This document shows positions 5,259-7,371 of a DNA stretch of 7,371 bases, in pieces (position 1 is the first letter of the stretch; each line of letters opens with the position of its first letter). Made by a program: the position numbers and the translations under genes. Origin of the DNA: Endomicrobium sp. (lineage in GTDB: Bacteria; Elusimicrobiota; Endomicrobiia; Endomicrobiales; Endomicrobiaceae); assembly GCA_031273645.1 (NCBI GenBank), contig JAISRM010000247.1, positions 1 to 7,371 on the forward strand, in the 5' to 3' direction. The notes beneath the pieces are model-generated. The model saw nothing but the letters and a program-made list of their open reading frames with translations. It had not been told where the DNA came from and made no database searches.

Positions 5259-7371
5259 ATGTCAAATCAGAAAACAAATTATTTTTTGCGCGACGACGGG
5301 ACTTTTGTAATTGAAAATTATAACGAAGCTCCTCCTTTTGCAAGTTTTTTTCCGGGCATAGCCGGCATTAAGGGAATTCCTTTGTGGGCTTATTACGTTA
5401 ACAGAGGACAGGGCATTTCTACTTTTGGAATAAAAAATAAAAATTACGCGATAATGGAATTTTATCCGGCAAACACGGCTTACGGGCTTGTTTCAACTTT
5501 CGGGTTTAGGACTTTTCTAAAAATAACAAAATCAGGCAAAACGATAAATTACGAGGCGTTTAAGGTAAATGCGCATTATGCGCTAAAACAGACTATGTAT
5601 ATAACGTCTTCGGATATGTCTATTGAAGAGATAAACGAGGCGCTTGGCATAAAAATCACGGTAAAATACGCTACGCTTGCCAGCGAGCCTGCAGCCGCTA
5701 TTATCAGAACCGTAAACGTTGAAAACATATCAAAAGACGATATTGAAGTTGAGATTGCCGACGGAATGCCAAAACTTATACCTTATTTTATAAATCAGTG
5801 GGCTCAAAAATTTATGAGCACAACTATTCAAGCGTGGACTACAGTTGATAATTTTGATAAGACCGGAAATCCGTTTTTCCGTTTAAGAGTAGATACGGCC
5901 GACAGCGCGGAAGTCGTTGAAATTTGCGAGGGAAATTTTTATTTCGGATATGTCGGAAATGAAAAGAGCCTGAAAAAAACCGGAGTGATAATAGATCCGC
6001 AGATACTTTTTGGAAGCGATTTAAGCTTTGAATATCCGAAAGAATTTTTTTCTCAGGATAAAAACTTTAAATATCCTAAAAGACAGTTTGCCGATAACAA
6101 ATATCCGTGCGCTTTTAGCCATGCTTTTGTAAAGCTGCCGTCAGGACGCGGCTTTACTCTTTATTCTATGGCGGGGCATATAGACAGCGAAACTTCTCTC
6201 AACGCTTTTGTAAAGAAAGCGGGCAAGGTCGGTTATTTTGAGAAGAAAATAACCGAAAATAAAAAGCTTATATCGTCTATTACCGACAATGTGTCCACGA
6301 AATCGGCTTTTAATAATTTTGACAATTATGCAAGGCAGACTTATCTTGACAACGTTATGAGAGGAGGCTATCCGATTGTTTTTAAAGACGGCGCAAAGAC
6401 GGCTCCTTATTACGTCTATTCAAGAAAGCACGGAGATCTTGAAAGAGATTATAACGAGTTTCAGCTCTCGCCGAGTTTTTATTCGCAGGGCAACGGAAAT
6501 TTCAGAGACGTAAATCAGAACAGAAGAAAAGACGTTTTTTTTAATCCCCAAATAAAAGACGGCGCGGTTAAGATTTTTTACAATCTTATACAGATAGACG
6601 GCAATAATCCTCTCGTCGTTAAAGGCGCTTACTATATAATAGACGTAAAAAGCCCGTATTATAAAGACATCGACGCGCAGATTATAAGCAAAAACGATAA
6701 GAAAAAAATCGCGGAATTTTTTGCCAAAGGTTTTGAGCCCGGGCAGCTTGCGATGTTTTTGCTAAAAGAGAAAATAAAGACGAAAATAAGCGCGGAAGCT
6801 TTTGTTGCAAAATCGGTTGTAAACGCGCAGGTCATAAACGACGCAGAACACGGAGAAGGTTTTTGGGTTGACCATTGGACGTATAATCTTGACCTGATTG
6901 AAAGTTATCTGGCCATTTATCCGGAAAAAGAAAAAGACCTTCTTTTTAAGGATAAAAGTTTTACGTATTACGATTGCGATCATTATGTCGTCCCAAGGGA
7001 CAGGAAACATGTATTGTCGGGCGGCAAAGTAAGGCGTTACGGCGCGGTTGTAAGAAGCGAAGAAAAAACGGAGCTTATTAAATCAAGAAAAATAAATCCA
7101 AACGCTTTAAGAACGGAAAACGGCAAAGGCTTGGTGTATAAAAACAATTTAGCTTCAAAATTTCTTACTATGATTTCCGTTAAGTTTGCCGCGCTTGACC
7201 CCGACGGCATAGGAATAGAAATGGAATCAGACAAGCCCGGCTGGTTTGATTCTCTTAACGGATTGCCGGGTATTTTCGGCTCTTCGACGTGCGAAACTTT
7301 TGAGCTTAAAAGATTTATGCTCTATTTTAAAGACGTTTTATTAAAAAATCCGTCGGAGACGGTTTCCATTG
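5259..7371 (+). CDS. Large GH94-clan glycoside phosphorylase-like protein (3' truncated by window)
   Basis: 704 codons are open to the window edge. The N-terminus has no signal peptide, so the protein is probably cytoplasmic. Residues 8-300 look like the beta-sandwich domain of the GH94 clan (YFLRDDGTFVI at 8-18; PLWAYYVNRGQGISTFG at 41-57). A second block has KHGDLERDYNEF (390-401) and QGNGNFRDVNQN (410-421), the latter resembling the GFRDQLQD substrate-binding segment of cellobiose phosphorylase. EGFWVDHWTYNLDLI (533-547) fits the (alpha/alpha)6 barrel, and KPGWFDSLNGLPG (659-671) occupies the place of the GDWNDGMN catalytic motif, making D664 the likely general acid. Such enzymes cleave beta-glucosidic bonds with phosphate, yielding sugar 1-phosphate. 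The putative catalytic Asp lies at 664 rather than near 490 as in about 800-residue GH94 enzymes, so the full protein probably exceeds 1000 residues, as in GH149 and GH161 beta-1,3-glucan phosphorylases. The phosphate-binding C-terminal part is not visible and substrate is unknown; a non-phosphorolytic relative is possible. Confidence 0.7.
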   Translation, partial: MSNQKTNYFLRDDGTFVIENYNEAPPFASFFPGIAGIKGIPLWAYYVNRGQGISTFGIKNKNYAIMEFYPANTAYGLVSTFGFRTFLKITKSGKTINYEAFKVNAHYALKQTMYITSSDMSIEEINEALGIKITVKYATLASEPAAAIIRTVNVENISKDDIEVEIADGMPKLIPYFINQWAQKFMSTTIQAWTTVDNFDKTGNPFFRLRVDTADSAEVVEICEGNFYFGYVGNEKSLKKTGVIIDPQILFGSDLSFEYPKEFFSQDKNFKYPKRQFADNKYPCAFSHAFVKLPSGRGFTLYSMAGHIDSETSLNAFVKKAGKVGYFEKKITENKKLISSITDNVSTKSAFNNFDNYARQTYLDNVMRGGYPIVFKDGAKTAPYYVYSRKHGDLERDYNEFQLSPSFYSQGNGNFRDVNQNRRKDVFFNPQIKDGAVKIFYNLIQIDGNNPLVVKGAYYIIDVKSPYYKDIDAQIISKNDKKKIAEFFAKGFEPGQLAMFLLKEKIKTKISAEAFVAKSVVNAQVINDAEHGEGFWVDHWTYNLDLIESYLAIYPEKEKDLLFKDKSFTYYDCDHYVVPRDRKHVLSGGKVRRYGAVVRSEEKTELIKSRKINPNALRTENGKGLVYKNNLASKFLTMISVKFAALDPDGIGIEMESDKPGWFDSLNGLPGIFGSSTCETFELKRFMLYFKDVLLKNPSETVSI

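Noticed and set aside
6762..7234. Reverse open frames over the right-hand gene
   Set aside because: The forward frame is continuously open for 704 codons with family-like motifs; the reverse frames are shadows.

Overview
The window is low in GC (roughly 35-40 % by eye), with long A and T runs, dense coding and short intergenic gaps, from a bacterium. The base composition, the Bacillus-length adenylosuccinate lyase and the large GH94-like protein would suit an anaerobic gut lineage such as Elusimicrobiota (Endomicrobium-like) or a low-GC Firmicute. There is no rRNA or other marker to settle this, so the taxonomic guess is weak.

Layout, left to right. The first 74 bases hold what looks like the 3' end of a forward gene. 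It converges on a four-gene leftward operon (3703 down to 106) that reads, in transcription order: zinc-finger SAM methyltransferase, GtrA-family membrane protein, GtrB/DPM1-type family 2 glycosyltransferase, and a polytopic DUF6056-like membrane protein. Junctions are tight (6 nt, a 4-nt ATGA overlap, 14 nt). The last three genes follow the gtrA-gtrB-gtr(type) order of bactoprenol-dependent glycan-modification cassettes. A plausible model is that the GT2 enzyme loads a sugar onto polyprenyl phosphate, GtrA helps move it across the membrane, and the DUF6056-like protein transfers it to a surface glycan outside the cytoplasmic membrane. The methyltransferase would modify a sugar or lipid intermediate. 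The acceptor and the sugar cannot be read from the sequence.

A 159-base divergent intergenic region (3704-3862) contains a leftward promoter for this operon and two near-identical rightward extended -10 elements, 71 bp apart, for purB. purB (3863-5158) is a complete, ordinary adenylosuccinate lyase of purine synthesis. A 100-base gap holding an AT-rich inverted repeat follows.

The right end (5259 to the edge) is a large open coding region of which 704 codons are visible. It has no signal peptide and has motifs that align by eye with the GH94 clan of inverting glycoside phosphorylases, though they are clearly diverged. It is probably a cytoplasmic oligosaccharide phosphorylase or a relative with unknown substrate. 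Its C-terminal part lies outside the window.

I see no mobile elements, CRISPR arrays, tRNA or rRNA genes. The most interesting points are the gtr-like cassette with its uncharacterised third component, the diverged GH94-like catalytic motifs, and the duplicated promoter element.
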